NCBI GenBank assembly: GCA_963724625.1 | Contig: CAVRVO010000003.1 | Span: forward strand, 487,041-551,040 | From: DATBVX01 sp963724625 | GTDB lineage: Bacteria; Pseudomonadota; Gammaproteobacteria; Steroidobacterales; Steroidobacteraceae | Direction: 5' to 3' | Length of the DNA: 64,000 nucleotides | In this document: in pieces, positions 1-8,937 of the stretch | Position numbering within the stretch: position 1 is the first letter of the stretch | Layout: each line of letters begins with the position of its first letter | Notes under the pieces: generated by a model | The model's input: the letters and a program-made list of their open reading frames with translations, nothing else | Told to the model about the DNA's origin: nothing | Databases searched by the model: none | Program-made: the position numbers and the translations under genes

Positions 1-684
1 CCGGTGAACGACATGGTGCGCGTTAAGGCCGCGCTGCATGACTACGACTGTCGTCTCATCGGACCGAACTGTCCAGGTGTCATCACGCCGGGCGAATGCA
101 AGATCGGGATCATGCCGGGCTTTATTCACAAGCCGGGTCGCGTGGGCATCGTGTCACGCTCCGGGACGCTCACGTACGAGACGGTCTACCAGACCACTCA
201 GAACGGTCTCGGTCAGACGACTTGCGTCGGCATCGGCGGCGACCCGGTGCGCGGCATGAACTTCATCGATGTTCTCGAGCTCTTCGAAAAGGATCCCGCC
301 ACCGAAGGCATCATCATGGTGGGCGAAATCGGCGGTAGCGATGAAGAGGCGGCCGCTGCCTTCATCAGGAAGAATGTCCGCAAACCGGTCGTCGCATACA
401 TAGCCGGCGTGACGGCGCCGCCCGGGAAGCGAATGGGGCACGCGGGTGCGATCGTTGCGGGTGGGAAGGGCACGGCAGCAGAAAAGTTTGCGACCCTCGA
501 AGCCGCAGGCGTCAAGACCGTGCATTCGCCGGCGCAGCTCGGTCGCGCCATGCTTGAGCTCTTGAGGCGCCACTCTTCGAAAGCCGCGCGAGGCAGCCGG
601 GCCGCATCCACCGCCAAGAAGCGCTCGAAGCGAGCGTCAACCGCGCGCAAGACATCAACCCGCAAGTCGGTACGTCGCAGGTGA
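1..684 (+). CDS. sucD: Succinyl-CoA synthetase alpha subunit, 5'-truncated by the window edge, with a basic C-terminal tail
   Basis: This subunit binds CoA and carries the phosphohistidine of the TCA-cycle succinyl-CoA ligase (with SucB). The reading frame is open from base 1, so the start and the N-terminal Rossmann CoA-binding part lie upstream of the window. Visible family landmarks are IGPNCPGVITPGECKIG, VSRSGTLTYE, GIGGDP and the active-site segment GHAGAIVAGGKGTA, whose His is the phosphorylated residue. The usual protein ends shortly after the stretch seen here as AQLGRAMLELL. This one continues for about 40 residues almost entirely of Lys, Arg, Ser, Thr and Ala, with no acidic residue, resembling a histone-H1-like tail. 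The frame is clean into the tail, and the stop overlaps the nadE region (GTGA at 681). Confidence 0.95.
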   Translation, partial: PVNDMVRVKAALHDYDCRLIGPNCPGVITPGECKIGIMPGFIHKPGRVGIVSRSGTLTYETVYQTTQNGLGQTTCVGIGGDPVRGMNFIDVLELFEKDPATEGIIMVGEIGGSDEEAAAAFIRKNVRKPVVAYIAGVTAPPGKRMGHAGAIVAGGKGTAAEKFATLEAAGVKTVHSPAQLGRAMLELLRRHSSKAARGSRAASTAKKRSKRASTARKTSTRKSVRRR

Positions 685-698
685 GCACGCGCGACGGC

Positions 699-2319
699 AT
701 GCGTATCGCGCTCGCACAGCTCGATCTGTTCGTGGGCGATGTCGATGGCAACGCCCGCCGCATCATCGAAGCTGCCTCCCTTGCCCGCGACCGCGAGCGG
801 GCCGACGTGATCGTCTTTCCCGGAGCTCGCGCTATCCGGTTACCCGCCTGAGGACCTGCTGTTTCACACCGGCATGCGACGCCGCGTGGCCGATGGTCTG
901 GCGCGTGCACGCGAGGAGATCCACGGCATTGCTGCCCTGTTTGGGTATCCGGAGTACGCCGAAGGGCGGATCTACAATTCCGCCGCGTTGGTGCGGGATG
1001 GTGAGCTGCTCGCCAATCACCGCAAGGAATGCCTGCCAAATTACAAGGTCTTCGATGAAAAGCGCTACTTCACGGCGGGTGCCGAAGCGACAGTAATCGA
1101 GCTCAACGGACGACGGGTCGGGCTGCTGGTCTGCGAGGACGTCTGGGAACCGGAGCCGACAAGGGCCGCCGTGGACGCGGGCGCTGAAGTACTGCTGGTT
1201 GTCAATGCATCGCCATACGAGCTTCGTAAACAGGTTGAGCGCGAGACGATCGTCCGGGATCGTATACGCGAAGTCAGCCGCCCGTTCGTCTATACCAACC
1301 TCGTGGGTGGGCAGGACGAACTGGTTTTCGACGGCCACTCGTTCGTGATGGACGCGGCGGGCGAAATCACCGCGCGGGCGCCGGCGTTCGCCGAAAGCAT
1401 CATCAGCGTCGAGCTACGGGCGGATGGCAAGCGTCTTACGCCGGTCCGCGGCGAGATCGCGCCCTACCAGAGTGATGAAGCGAGTGTGTACAGCGCGCTG
1501 GTGCTCGGCGTGCGCGACTATGTCGAAAAGCATCGCTTTCCCGGCGTCGTCATGGGGCTCTCGGGTGGGATCGATTCGGCACTGACTCTCGCGATCGCCG
1601 TCGATGCGCTCGGCGCCGAGCGCGTGCAAGCGGTCATGATGCCGTCGCGCTATACGGCGGCGATGAGCGTCGAGGATGCGACCGAGCAGGTGCGTCGCCA
1701 GGGCGTCAAGCACAGCCTGATTTCCATCGAGGGCATGTTCGAAGCGACGCTGGCGGCGCTCAAGAGTGAATTCGTCGGAACCACTCCCGACAGCACGGAG
1801 GAGAACATTCAGGCCCGGTGTCGTGGTGTCCTGCTGATGGCGATTTCGAACAAGACCGGACGCATGCTGCTCACCACGGGTAACAAGAGCGAGATGGCAG
1901 TCGGATACGCGACGCTCTACGGCGACATGGCCGGTGGATTTGCGCCGATCAAGGATTGCAGCAAGACGCTCGTGTATCGGCTCGCACGCTATCGGAATTC
2001 ACTCGAGGCGGTGATTCCGGAACGCGTGCTGACGCGCGCACCCTCGGCGGAATTGCGGCCCAACCAGAAGGACACAGATGCGCTTCCGCCGTATGAGGTG
2101 CTCGACCCGATACTCGAGGCCTTCATCGAGGAGGATCTGTCCGTGGAGCAGATCGCGGCGCGTGGCTTCTCCCGGGAAACGGTCACTCGCGTTCTCGACA
2201 TGGTGAAGCGCAACGAATACAAGCGGCGTCAGGCGCCACCCGGCGTGCGTGTGAGTGGGCGCGCCTTTGGCCGCGACTGGCGGTATCCGATTACGAGTGG
2301 CTATCGACTGAGGACCTGA
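699..2319 (+). CDS. nadE: Glutamine-dependent NAD+ synthetase, with one frame break
   Basis: It makes NAD+ from nicotinic acid adenine dinucleotide, ATP and glutamine-derived ammonia. The N-terminal nitrilase-type amidase shows a Glu-Lys-Cys triad: Glu42 in FPELALSGY, Lys109 in HRKECLPNY and Cys145 in LLVCEDVWEP. The synthetase domain has its P-loop GLSGGIDSAL near residue 288 and a TTGNKSEMAVGY motif. The ATG at 699 gives MRIALAQLDLFVGD, which matches the family start. A GTG at 681 in the same frame overlaps the sucD stop and is a weaker alternative. The frame breaks at 819-821, where CCC needs to be CC to read FPELALSGYPPEDLL. With that correction the protein is about 539 residues, the normal size. 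A NAD synthetase is normally essential, so the break is probably a sequence error. Confidence 0.93.
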
Positions 2320-2351
2320 GGCTCAGGTGCTGACACCCGTACCGATTCTGG

Positions 2352-3143
2352 CTACCAGACCACCCACCATTTCTTCTTCTGGTCCACGCGGTGCGCGGTC
2401 TCGGGGAAATTCTCCCGATAGACACTCGCCGATTCTTCCGCAAGGTCATCGAGTCCAAGCTTGCGATACGAGTCCGTCATGATCTCGAGAGCACTCTGCA
2501 CGGCCGGCGCGCCGTCGTAGTTCTCGACCACATACTTGGTGCGCGCGACTGCGGCGAGATAAGCGCCCCGACGCAGGTAATAGTCGGCAACGTGCACCTC
2601 ATAATTTGCCAGCCGGTTGCGCAGGTACAGCAGCCGCAGGTGCGCATCGTGTGCGTACTCGCTCTGCGGGTAGTTCGTCACTACGGTCTGAAACGCGGCA
2701 AAGGACTTGCGTGCATCACTCGGCGGCCGTTCGCTCAGATCGACGCTCAGCCAGCGCTCGAGGATATTCGGCGTACGCTCGAAATAGACCAGTCCCTTGA
2801 TGTAGTTTGCGTAGTCGCAGCGCGGGTGCGCGGGATTCTCGCGGATGAACTGTTCCGCGGCGTCGATCGCGGATTCTGACTGGTGATCCTTGTAGTACGC
2901 ATACATCAGATCCAGGCGTCCCTGGCGAGCTGCGTCGCTGAAGGGATAACGCGCATCCAGCGCCTCGTAAACCTTGATGGCGTTGCCGTAGTCGCTTTCC
3001 CGCAGGGACTTGGCGCCGCGCTCGTACAGCACGTCGGGGTCGCCTTGCATTTCCTTGCCGGTGCTCCGGCAACCGCCAAACACCAGCGCGAGCAAGATGA
3101 GGGGTACCGCAGTACGCAGCGATCGAATCCACAGCACCGACAC
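2352..3143 (-). CDS. bamD: Outer membrane protein assembly factor BamD (lipoprotein)
   Basis: BamD is the TPR lipoprotein of the BAM complex, which inserts beta-barrels into the outer membrane. The 263-residue protein has a lipoprotein signal (VPLILLALVFGGC, lipobox Cys near 23) followed by the conserved early segment LYERGAKSLRESDYGNAIKVYEAL and several TPR-like helices, including YANYIKGLVYFERT. I chose the GTG at 3143 because a GGGGGGAGG Shine-Dalgarno lies just upstream and the signal peptide then has normal length. The frame stays open further upstream without a signal-like sequence. The gene is divergent from rluD, 64 bp away, and the same arrangement occurs in Pseudomonas. Confidence 0.93.
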   Translation of the reverse strand: MSVLWIRSLRTAVPLILLALVFGGCRSTGKEMQGDPDVLYERGAKSLRESDYGNAIKVYEALDARYPFSDAARQGRLDLMYAYYKDHQSESAIDAAEQFIRENPAHPRCDYANYIKGLVYFERTPNILERWLSVDLSERPPSDARKSFAAFQTVVTNYPQSEYAHDAHLRLLYLRNRLANYEVHVADYYLRRGAYLAAVARTKYVVENYDGAPAVQSALEIMTDSYRKLGLDDLAEESASVYRENFPETAHRVDQKKKWWVVW

Positions 3144-3207
3144 GCGTTGCCTCCCCCCAAAAGTGGCCGCAAAGTATAGCCGAAGGGCGCATCCTGTGAC
3201 GGCCGCA

Positions 3208-4179
3208 ATGACTGACAAGTTCCAGACACACGAGCTTCAGATCCCATCCGAGCTGGCAGGCCTGCGCCTGGACCAGGCGCTGGCGCAGCTGTTGCCCGAA
3301 TATTCACGTTCACGCCTGAAGGACTGGATCGAATCCGGGCGCGTCAGCGTCGACCGACGCACGTTGCGGCCGCGCGACGTCGTGAGCGGCGGAGAGCGCG
3401 TGGCGGTGCAGGTAGAGATCGCAATCGTTGCCGCAATCGAGCCCCAGGCAATGGATCTCGACCTTGTCCATGCCGATGCGCAGCTTCTCGTCATCAACAA
3501 GCCCGCCGGCCTGGTGGTACACCCTGGCGCTGGTAATCGCGCGGGTACATTGCAGAACGCGTTGCTGCACTTCGATCCGCTACTTGCCACGTTGCCGCGT
3601 GCGGGGATCCTCCATCGGCTCGACAAGGACACGACGGGTCTGCTGGTCGTGGCCCGCACAGTGGCGGCTCATACGGAGCTGACCCGTCAGATGCAGCAAC
3701 GCGAGATCGAGCGTCGCTACGAAGCGGTCTGCAGTGGCGTAATGACCGCGGGTGGAACAGTTGACAAGCCGATCGGGCGTCATCGTTCTGATCGAGTGCG
3801 CATGGCCGTGCGCGAGGATGGACGCGATGCTGTCACTCACTATCGAGTCCTCGAACGTTTCCGCGCCCACACCCACGTGCGCGTCAGCCTGGAAACGGGG
3901 CGCACGCACCAGATCCGCGTGCACTTCGCGCATGTTCGTCACCCTCTGGTCGGCGACAGGACCTACGGAGGGCGGCTCCTGCTGCCGCGCGGCGCGACTC
4001 CCGAACTGGTTGCGGCCCTGAGAGATTTCCCGAGGCAAGCGCTGCATGCCGCCGAGCTGAAGTTGCATCACCCCGAGAGCGGCCGCGCTGTCGAATGGAA
4101 AGCACCCTTGCCCAGGGACCTGCGAGAGTTGCTCACGACCTTGCGCGGGGACGCCGCAAGCGTATCGAAGACACAGTGA
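3208..4179 (+). CDS. rluD: 23S rRNA pseudouridine synthase RluD
   Basis: RluD isomerises uridines in helix 69 of 23S rRNA. The 323-residue protein has an N-terminal S4 RNA-binding domain (LAGLRLDQALAQLLPEYSRS, about residues 17-36). The RluA-type catalytic domain follows, with the signature GILHRLDKDTTGLLVVAR, whose Asp139 is the catalytic residue, and a later SLETGRTHQIRVH motif. The ATG at 3208 puts the S4 domain at the usual distance from the N-terminus. The stop overlaps the GTG of pgeF as GTGA, so the two are probably translationally coupled, an order (bamD divergent, rluD, yfiH) common in gammaproteobacteria. Confidence 0.95.
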   Translation: MTDKFQTHELQIPSELAGLRLDQALAQLLPEYSRSRLKDWIESGRVSVDRRTLRPRDVVSGGERVAVQVEIAIVAAIEPQAMDLDLVHADAQLLVINKPAGLVVHPGAGNRAGTLQNALLHFDPLLATLPRAGILHRLDKDTTGLLVVARTVAAHTELTRQMQQREIERRYEAVCSGVMTAGGTVDKPIGRHRSDRVRMAVREDGRDAVTHYRVLERFRAHTHVRVSLETGRTHQIRVHFAHVRHPLVGDRTYGGRLLLPRGATPELVAALRDFPRQALHAAELKLHHPESGRAVEWKAPLPRDLRELLTTLRGDAASVSKTQ

Positions 4180-4910
4180 GTGCCATCGATTTCATCGTTC
4201 CACAGTGGCCTGCCCCGCCCCGTGTGCGCGCGGTGTCCACGTTGCGATCGGGAGGTCTGAGCGCGCCGCCGTACGACACACTCAACCTCGGCGAACACGT
4301 CGGGGACGAACCGGACTCCGTGGCGGAGAATCGTCGACGTCTGTGCGAACAGCTCGGCATCGACGAGCCCTATTGGCTCGATCAGGTGCACGGCACTCGG
4401 GTGGTCCGCGCGGGAGTTGCCGGTGAGCACCCGAGCGCAGATGCTGCGATTGCAGATGAGTCCAATCGAGTATGTGCGGTCCTCACGGCGGATTGTCTTC
4501 CCATACTGCTGGCGCGAACCGACGGCAGGCGCGTGGCGGCGGTGCACTGCGGCTGGCGAGGACTTTCGGGCGGCGTGCTCGAGTCAACGATTGCGGCGCT
4601 CGACACGCCGCCGCGTGAACTCATCGCCTGGCTGGGGCCCGCGATCGGCCCCGCTCACTTCGAAGTGGGCACCGAAGTTCGAGAGGCTTTCATGCGCATC
4701 GATCCATCCGCTGTGACGGCATTTCGCGCCAACGCGCGCGGGCGGTGGATGTGCGACTTGTACCGCATAGCTCATCAGCACCTCAATCGGGTCGGTATCG
4801 ACGCGATCTTCGGCGGCGGACGTTGCACGTTCGGGGAAGCATCGAGCTTCTTCTCGTTTCGACGCGACGGCCGCTGCGGGCGGATGGCAACACTGATCTG
4901 GATCGAATGA
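4176..4910 (+). CDS. pgeF: YfiH/PgeF-family laccase-domain protein (peptidoglycan editing factor / purine nucleoside hydrolase family)
   Basis: Members of this zinc/copper-dependent family act on purine nucleosides and, in E. coli, correct mis-incorporated amino acids in peptidoglycan precursors. The 244-residue protein has the family metal-site landmarks: the DQVHGTRVV histidine, the Cys of TADCLPILL and the His of AAVHCGWRGLSGGV. C-terminal motifs such as LGPAIGPAHFEVG are also present. I chose the GTG at 4176, which overlaps the rluD stop by four bases and gives VSAIDFIVPQWPAP, the typical family start. It lies between rluD and a transporter on the same strand and is probably co-transcribed with rluD. 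The biochemical activity is inferred from family membership. Confidence 0.88.
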   Translation: MSAIDFIVPQWPAPPRVRAVSTLRSGGLSAPPYDTLNLGEHVGDEPDSVAENRRRLCEQLGIDEPYWLDQVHGTRVVRAGVAGEHPSADAAIADESNRVCAVLTADCLPILLARTDGRRVAAVHCGWRGLSGGVLESTIAALDTPPRELIAWLGPAIGPAHFEVGTEVREAFMRIDPSAVTAFRANARGRWMCDLYRIAHQHLNRVGIDAIFGGGRCTFGEASSFFSFRRDGRCGRMATLIWIE

Positions 4911-4968
4911 CAGACCGCAAGCTCCGACAACAGGCGGCGGTTTCGACTCGCATGCTACGATCCTGCTG

Positions 4969-5742
4969 ATGTCGACACTTGGCTGGATCATCACGTTTAC
5001 CGTCCTTGGTGGCGTACTGAGTGTGCTCATCGCAGGCCTGGTGCTTCTGCTGCCAGCCAGCCGACGCACCGCCGCGCTCCCTCACCTGGTGAGTTTCGCC
5101 ACGGGCGCGCTGCTCGGTGCCGCACTCCTCAAGCTGCTGCCGCATGCGATCGAGGGCGCGGGGCTGTCCAAGCTGCATCTCGTCACGCTGTCGCTGATCG
5201 CGGGCATCTTCGCGTTCTTCGTGCTGGAAAAGCTGGTGCTCTGGCGACACTGTCACGAGGCAGATTGCGATTCGCACACCCCATCGGACAAACAGCGTGA
5301 CTACGCATCCGCGATGCTGATTCTGGCGGGCGATGCGATTCACAATGCGCTCGATGGAGTGATGCTGGCCGCAGCATTCCTGACCGATGTACGGCTCGGG
5401 ATCGTGGCCGGGATCGCCGTCATCGCGCACGAAGTCCCGCAGGAAGTCGGCGACTTCGCGATTCTTCTGAACGGCGGGCTGTCCCGCGCACGTGCACTGA
5501 CGCTCAACCTGCTGACCAGCCTCACCTCCGTGATCGGCGGAGTAGTCGGTTACTTCGCATTGAGTCATGCCATGGGGTTACTGCCCTACGCCCTGGCGGT
5601 TACCGCCGCCTCACTCTTATATGTGGCGGTGGCGGACCTCATTCCGGGGCTGCATCGGCGCACCGACCCGGTCGCCGGGGTGCAGCAGGTGGTCCTGATC
5701 GCCATCGGGATCGCGGTGATCGTGCTGACCGATATGCACTAG
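4969..5742 (+). CDS. ZIP-family divalent metal transporter
   Basis: ZIP proteins move zinc or iron into the cytoplasm. The 257-residue protein has about seven to eight hydrophobic helices. The two metal-binding helices are clear: HNALDG (about residue 124) and HEVPQEVGD (about residue 148), the transmembrane IV and V signatures of the family. A short His/Cys-containing loop (RHCHEADCDSH) precedes them, where ZIP proteins often carry a metal-sensing loop. The start at 4969 follows a 58-base gap after pgeF. The substrate cannot be assigned from sequence. Confidence 0.9.
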   Translation: MSTLGWIITFTVLGGVLSVLIAGLVLLLPASRRTAALPHLVSFATGALLGAALLKLLPHAIEGAGLSKLHLVTLSLIAGIFAFFVLEKLVLWRHCHEADCDSHTPSDKQRDYASAMLILAGDAIHNALDGVMLAAAFLTDVRLGIVAGIAVIAHEVPQEVGDFAILLNGGLSRARALTLNLLTSLTSVIGGVVGYFALSHAMGLLPYALAVTAASLLYVAVADLIPGLHRRTDPVAGVQQVVLIAIGIAVIVLTDMH

Positions 5743-5766
5743 CCCCACAACCCCTCCCTAAAAGCG

Positions 5767-5795
5767 CATTGATTTCTTTGGGCCGGCCCCTACAT
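5767..5795 (+). promoter_or_regulatory. Sigma-32-like heat-shock promoter of clpB
   Basis: A CATTGAT box (5767-5773) and a CCCCTACAT box (5787-5795) are separated by 13 bases, 31 bases before the clpB start. They resemble the heat-shock consensus CTTGAAA / CCCCATNT, best in the -10 element. ClpB is a classic sigma-32 target, which supports the call. The -35 match is weak. Confidence 0.45.
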
Positions 5796-5826
5796 TGTCC
5801 GGGCTGCTTCGCCCGGAGCATCCCCC

Positions 5827-8412
5827 ATGCGCATGGACAAACTGACGACGAAATTTCAGATGGCACTGGCCGAGGCCCAATCGATGGCGGTTGGGCGGGA
5901 CCACCAGTTCATCGAGCCGACGCATCTGCTGCTCGCCCTGCTCAACCAGGAGGGTGGCAGCGTGCGGCCGCTCCTCGAAAAGGCCGGCGCCAACGTCTCG
6001 AAACTGCGCTCGGAGCTCATGGCGGCGCTTGACCGCCTGCCGAAGGTCGAGGGCACCGCTGGCGAAGTCCACGTTTCGAATGACCTCAGCCGACTCCTCA
6101 ATGTCACCGACAAGCTCGCCCAGCAGCGCGGCGACGAATACATCGCGTCCGAGCTTTTTGTCCTCGCGGCCTTCGAAGATCGCGGCACGCTCAAGACCAT
6201 CCTGCGCGACAGCAATGCGGTGCGCGGCGCCGTGGAGAAAGCGATCGAAGAGTTGCGCGGCGATGAGAAGGTCAAGGACCCGAATGCCGAGGAAAGCCGG
6301 CAGGCGCTCGAGAAGTACACCGTCGATCTGACCGAGCGTGCCGAGCAGGGCAAGCTCGACCCTGTCATCGGGCGAGACGATGAGATCCGCCGCACCATCC
6401 AGGTGTTGCAACGGCGCACGAAGAACAACCCCGTGCTCATCGGCGAGCCGGGTGTCGGCAAGACCGCCATTGTGGAGGGCCTCGCGCAGCGGATCATTAA
6501 TGGTGAAGTGCCGGAAGGCCTCAAGAGTAAGCGCATTCTCGCCCTCGACATGGGCGCGCTGATCGCAGGCGCCAAGTTCCGCGGCGAATTCGAAGAGCGG
6601 CTCAAGGCCGTGCTCAACGATCTCGCCAAGCAGCAGGGCCAGGTCATCCTGTTCGTCGACGAGCTGCACACCATGGTCGGCGCCGGCAAGGCCGAAGGCG
6701 CTATGGATGCCGGCAACATGCTCAAGCCAGCGCTCGCCCGCGGCGAATTGCATTGCGTCGGTGCAACCACGCTGGATGAGTACCGCAAGTACATCGAGAA
6801 GGACGCTGCACTCGAGCGGCGCTTCCAGAAGGTGATGGTCAATGAGCCGAACGTGGAGGACACCATCGCGATCCTGCGCGGCCTGAAGGAGCGCTACGAA
6901 GTGCACCACGGCGTGGAAATTACCGATCCAGCAATCGTCAGCGCCGCGACGCTGTCACACCGCTACATCACCGACCGGCAGCTTCCTGACAAGGCGATCG
7001 ATCTGATCGACGAGGCGGCCTCACGCATTCGTATGGAGATCGACTCCAAGCCCGAGTCGATGGATCGTCTCGAGCGACGCATCATCCAGCTCAAGATCGA
7101 GCGCGAGGCGCTCAAGAAGGAAAAGGACGAGGCATCGAAGAAGCGGCTGCAGGCCCTCGAGGAAATGCTCAGCGGGCTCGAAAAGGAATACGCGGACCTG
7201 GAAGAAATCTGGAAGGCGGAAAAGGCGGTGGTCCAGGGCACGGCCGCTATAAAAGAGGAGTTGGAACGCGCCCGGTTGGAGCTCGAAACCGCGCGGCGCG
7301 CCGGGGATTTGGGGCGCATGTCGGAGCTTCAGTACGGCCGCATCCCTGAGTTCGAGAAACGTCTGGTCCAGGCGACTGAGGCGGAGACCAAAGGCACGCA
7401 GCTCCTGCGCAACAAGGTCACGGAAGAAGAGGTAGCCGAGGTCGTCTCCAAGTGGACCGGTATTCCGGTTTCCAAGATGCTCGAGGGCGAGAAAGAAAAG
7501 CTCCTCAAGATGGAGGAGGCGCTCGAGCGTCGCGTCGTCGGCCAGACGGAAGCGGTGCGCATCGTTTCGAACGCTATCCGTCGTTCGCGTGCCGGGCTCT
7601 CCGATCCTCGCCGCCCCAACGGCTCATTCCTGTTCCTCGGGCCCACCGGTGTCGGCAAGACCGAGCTCTGCAAGGCGCTGGCCGAGTTCCTGTTCGACAC
7701 TGAAGAGGCCCTCATCCGCATCGACATGTCTGAGTTCATGGAAAAGCATTCCGTCGCACGCCTGATTGGTGCTCCGCCGGGATATGTGGGTTACGAGGAG
7801 GGCGGCTACCTCACCGAGGCGATCCGGCGCCGGCCATATTCCGTCATCCTTCTCGATGAGGTGGAGAAGGCTCACCAGGATGTCTTCAACGTCCTCTTAC
7901 AGGTTCTCGATGACGGCCGACTCACGGACGGGCAGGGGCGCACGGTCGATTTCCGCAACACCGTCATCATCATGACTTCGAACCTCGGCTCGCAGGTCAT
8001 TCAGGAAATGGCGGGCGAGGCCAACTATGTGCGGATGAAATCCGCAGTGATGGAAATCGTGCAGCAGCATTTCCGTCCCGAGTTCATCAACCGCATCGAC
8101 GATATCGTCGTGTTTCATCCGCTCGGCAACGAGCAGATCCGGCGCATTGTCGATATCCAGCTCGGCTATCTACGCAAGCGGCTGCTGGAACGGGATATCG
8201 AACTCAAGCTCGACGATAAGGCGCGCGACCTGCTCGGCGAAGCGGGCTACGATCCAGTTTATGGTGCGCGACCCCTCAAGCGTGCGATTCAACAACAGAT
8301 TGAAAACCCGCTGGCGCAGCAGATCCTCCAGGGCACCTTCGGACCGGGCGATTGCATCCGCGCCACCGTGCGCAAGGGTGAACTCGTGTTCGACAAGCAG
8401 ACCTCGCGTTGA
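5827..8412 (+). CDS. clpB: ATP-dependent disaggregase ClpB
   Basis: ClpB threads aggregated proteins through its hexameric pore together with DnaK/DnaJ/GrpE. The 861-residue length is the family norm. Visible parts in order are: the N-terminal Clp repeat domain (FIEPTHLLLALLNQEGG); AAA+ module 1 with Walker A GEPGVGKTA and pore-loop region AGAKFRGEFEERL; the Lys/Glu-rich coiled-coil M domain (about residues 405-525) that separates ClpB from ClpA; and AAA+ module 2 with Walker A GPTGVGKTEL and the pore loop GAPPGYVGYEEGG. The start at 5827 (MRMDKLTTKFQ) matches E. coli MRLDRLTNKFQ. It is a single-gene unit behind a heat-shock-like promoter. Confidence 0.98.
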   Translation: MRMDKLTTKFQMALAEAQSMAVGRDHQFIEPTHLLLALLNQEGGSVRPLLEKAGANVSKLRSELMAALDRLPKVEGTAGEVHVSNDLSRLLNVTDKLAQQRGDEYIASELFVLAAFEDRGTLKTILRDSNAVRGAVEKAIEELRGDEKVKDPNAEESRQALEKYTVDLTERAEQGKLDPVIGRDDEIRRTIQVLQRRTKNNPVLIGEPGVGKTAIVEGLAQRIINGEVPEGLKSKRILALDMGALIAGAKFRGEFEERLKAVLNDLAKQQGQVILFVDELHTMVGAGKAEGAMDAGNMLKPALARGELHCVGATTLDEYRKYIEKDAALERRFQKVMVNEPNVEDTIAILRGLKERYEVHHGVEITDPAIVSAATLSHRYITDRQLPDKAIDLIDEAASRIRMEIDSKPESMDRLERRIIQLKIEREALKKEKDEASKKRLQALEEMLSGLEKEYADLEEIWKAEKAVVQGTAAIKEELERARLELETARRAGDLGRMSELQYGRIPEFEKRLVQATEAETKGTQLLRNKVTEEEVAEVVSKWTGIPVSKMLEGEKEKLLKMEEALERRVVGQTEAVRIVSNAIRRSRAGLSDPRRPNGSFLFLGPTGVGKTELCKALAEFLFDTEEALIRIDMSEFMEKHSVARLIGAPPGYVGYEEGGYLTEAIRRRPYSVILLDEVEKAHQDVFNVLLQVLDDGRLTDGQGRTVDFRNTVIIMTSNLGSQVIQEMAGEANYVRMKSAVMEIVQQHFRPEFINRIDDIVVFHPLGNEQIRRIVDIQLGYLRKRLLERDIELKLDDKARDLLGEAGYDPVYGARPLKRAIQQQIENPLAQQILQGTFGPGDCIRATVRKGELVFDKQTSR

Positions 8413-8459
8413 GGAGCGCCGTCCGTATAATGCGCGCGGTCGATCTCAAGGGTTAGTTG

Positions 8460-8882
8460 ATGCCGTTCTACGAATACCAGTGCGATGCATGCGGACATCA
8501 CCTCGAAGCGCTACAAAAGATTTCCGAGGCGCCGCTGCGTAAATGTCCCGATTGCGGCAAGTCGAAACTACGCCGGCTGATTTCCCCGCCGGTATTTCGC
8601 CTGAAGGGCTCGGGCTGGTACGAGACCGACTTCAAGTCCGACAAGGAGGGCAAGCGCAATCTGGCAGGTCAGGTCGAAAAGGACGAGGTCAAGACGGGTA
8701 CTGCTGACAAGGCGGAGGCCAAAGCCGACGCGAAGGTCGAGTCAAAATCGGACGCAAAGCCTGAACCCAAGTCGGAGCCCAAGCCTGAGGCAAGCGGGAA
8801 GCGCACGAGCGTGGCAATTTCCAAGACAGCGGCCAAGCGTACAACTCGGCGAGGCCACAAGAAGCGCGCCGGCAGGCGCTGA
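8460..8882 (+). CDS. FmdB-family putative regulatory zinc-ribbon protein
   Basis: The N-terminal 45 residues form the FmdB-type zinc ribbon, with two CxxC knuckles in CDACGHH and CPDCGKSKLRRL, beginning MPFYEYQC as in the family. After a conserved FRLKGSGWYETDFKS segment the remainder is low-complexity Lys/Ala/Glu/Pro, ending in a basic TKRTTRRGHKKRAGRR-like tail. The ATG at 8460 is used, with a TTG three bases upstream. In many gammaproteobacteria an fmdB gene lies just upstream of aspS. Here a minus-strand barrel gene intervenes. The role is unknown, and the regulatory label is inherited from FmdB of methylotrophs. Confidence 0.85.
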   Translation: MPFYEYQCDACGHHLEALQKISEAPLRKCPDCGKSKLRRLISPPVFRLKGSGWYETDFKSDKEGKRNLAGQVEKDEVKTGTADKAEAKADAKVESKSDAKPEPKSEPKPEASGKRTSVAISKTAAKRTTRRGHKKRAGRR

Positions 8883-8895
8883 GAGGGTCTTCGCA

Positions 8896-8919
8896 GCGGC
8901 ACGGTTCTCACCGTGCCGC
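8896..8919. terminator. Bidirectional hairpin terminator between convergent genes
   Basis: A perfect 10-bp stem (GCGGCACGGT / ACCGTGCCGC) with a four-base TCTC loop lies in the 55-base gap between the convergent fmdB-like gene and the barrel gene. There is no T-run, so termination is inferred from stem strength and position. Confidence 0.55.
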
Positions 8920-8937
8920 CGGAAGAACGTCTACGGA

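Noticed and set aside
2314..2328. ACCTGAGGCTCAGGT hairpin between nadE and bamD
   Set aside because: The symmetric core leaves almost no loop, there is no T-run, and the 32-base convergent gap gives no further support.
5758..6909. 383-codon minus-strand frame inside clpB
   Set aside because: Antisense shadow of clpB with no family signature.
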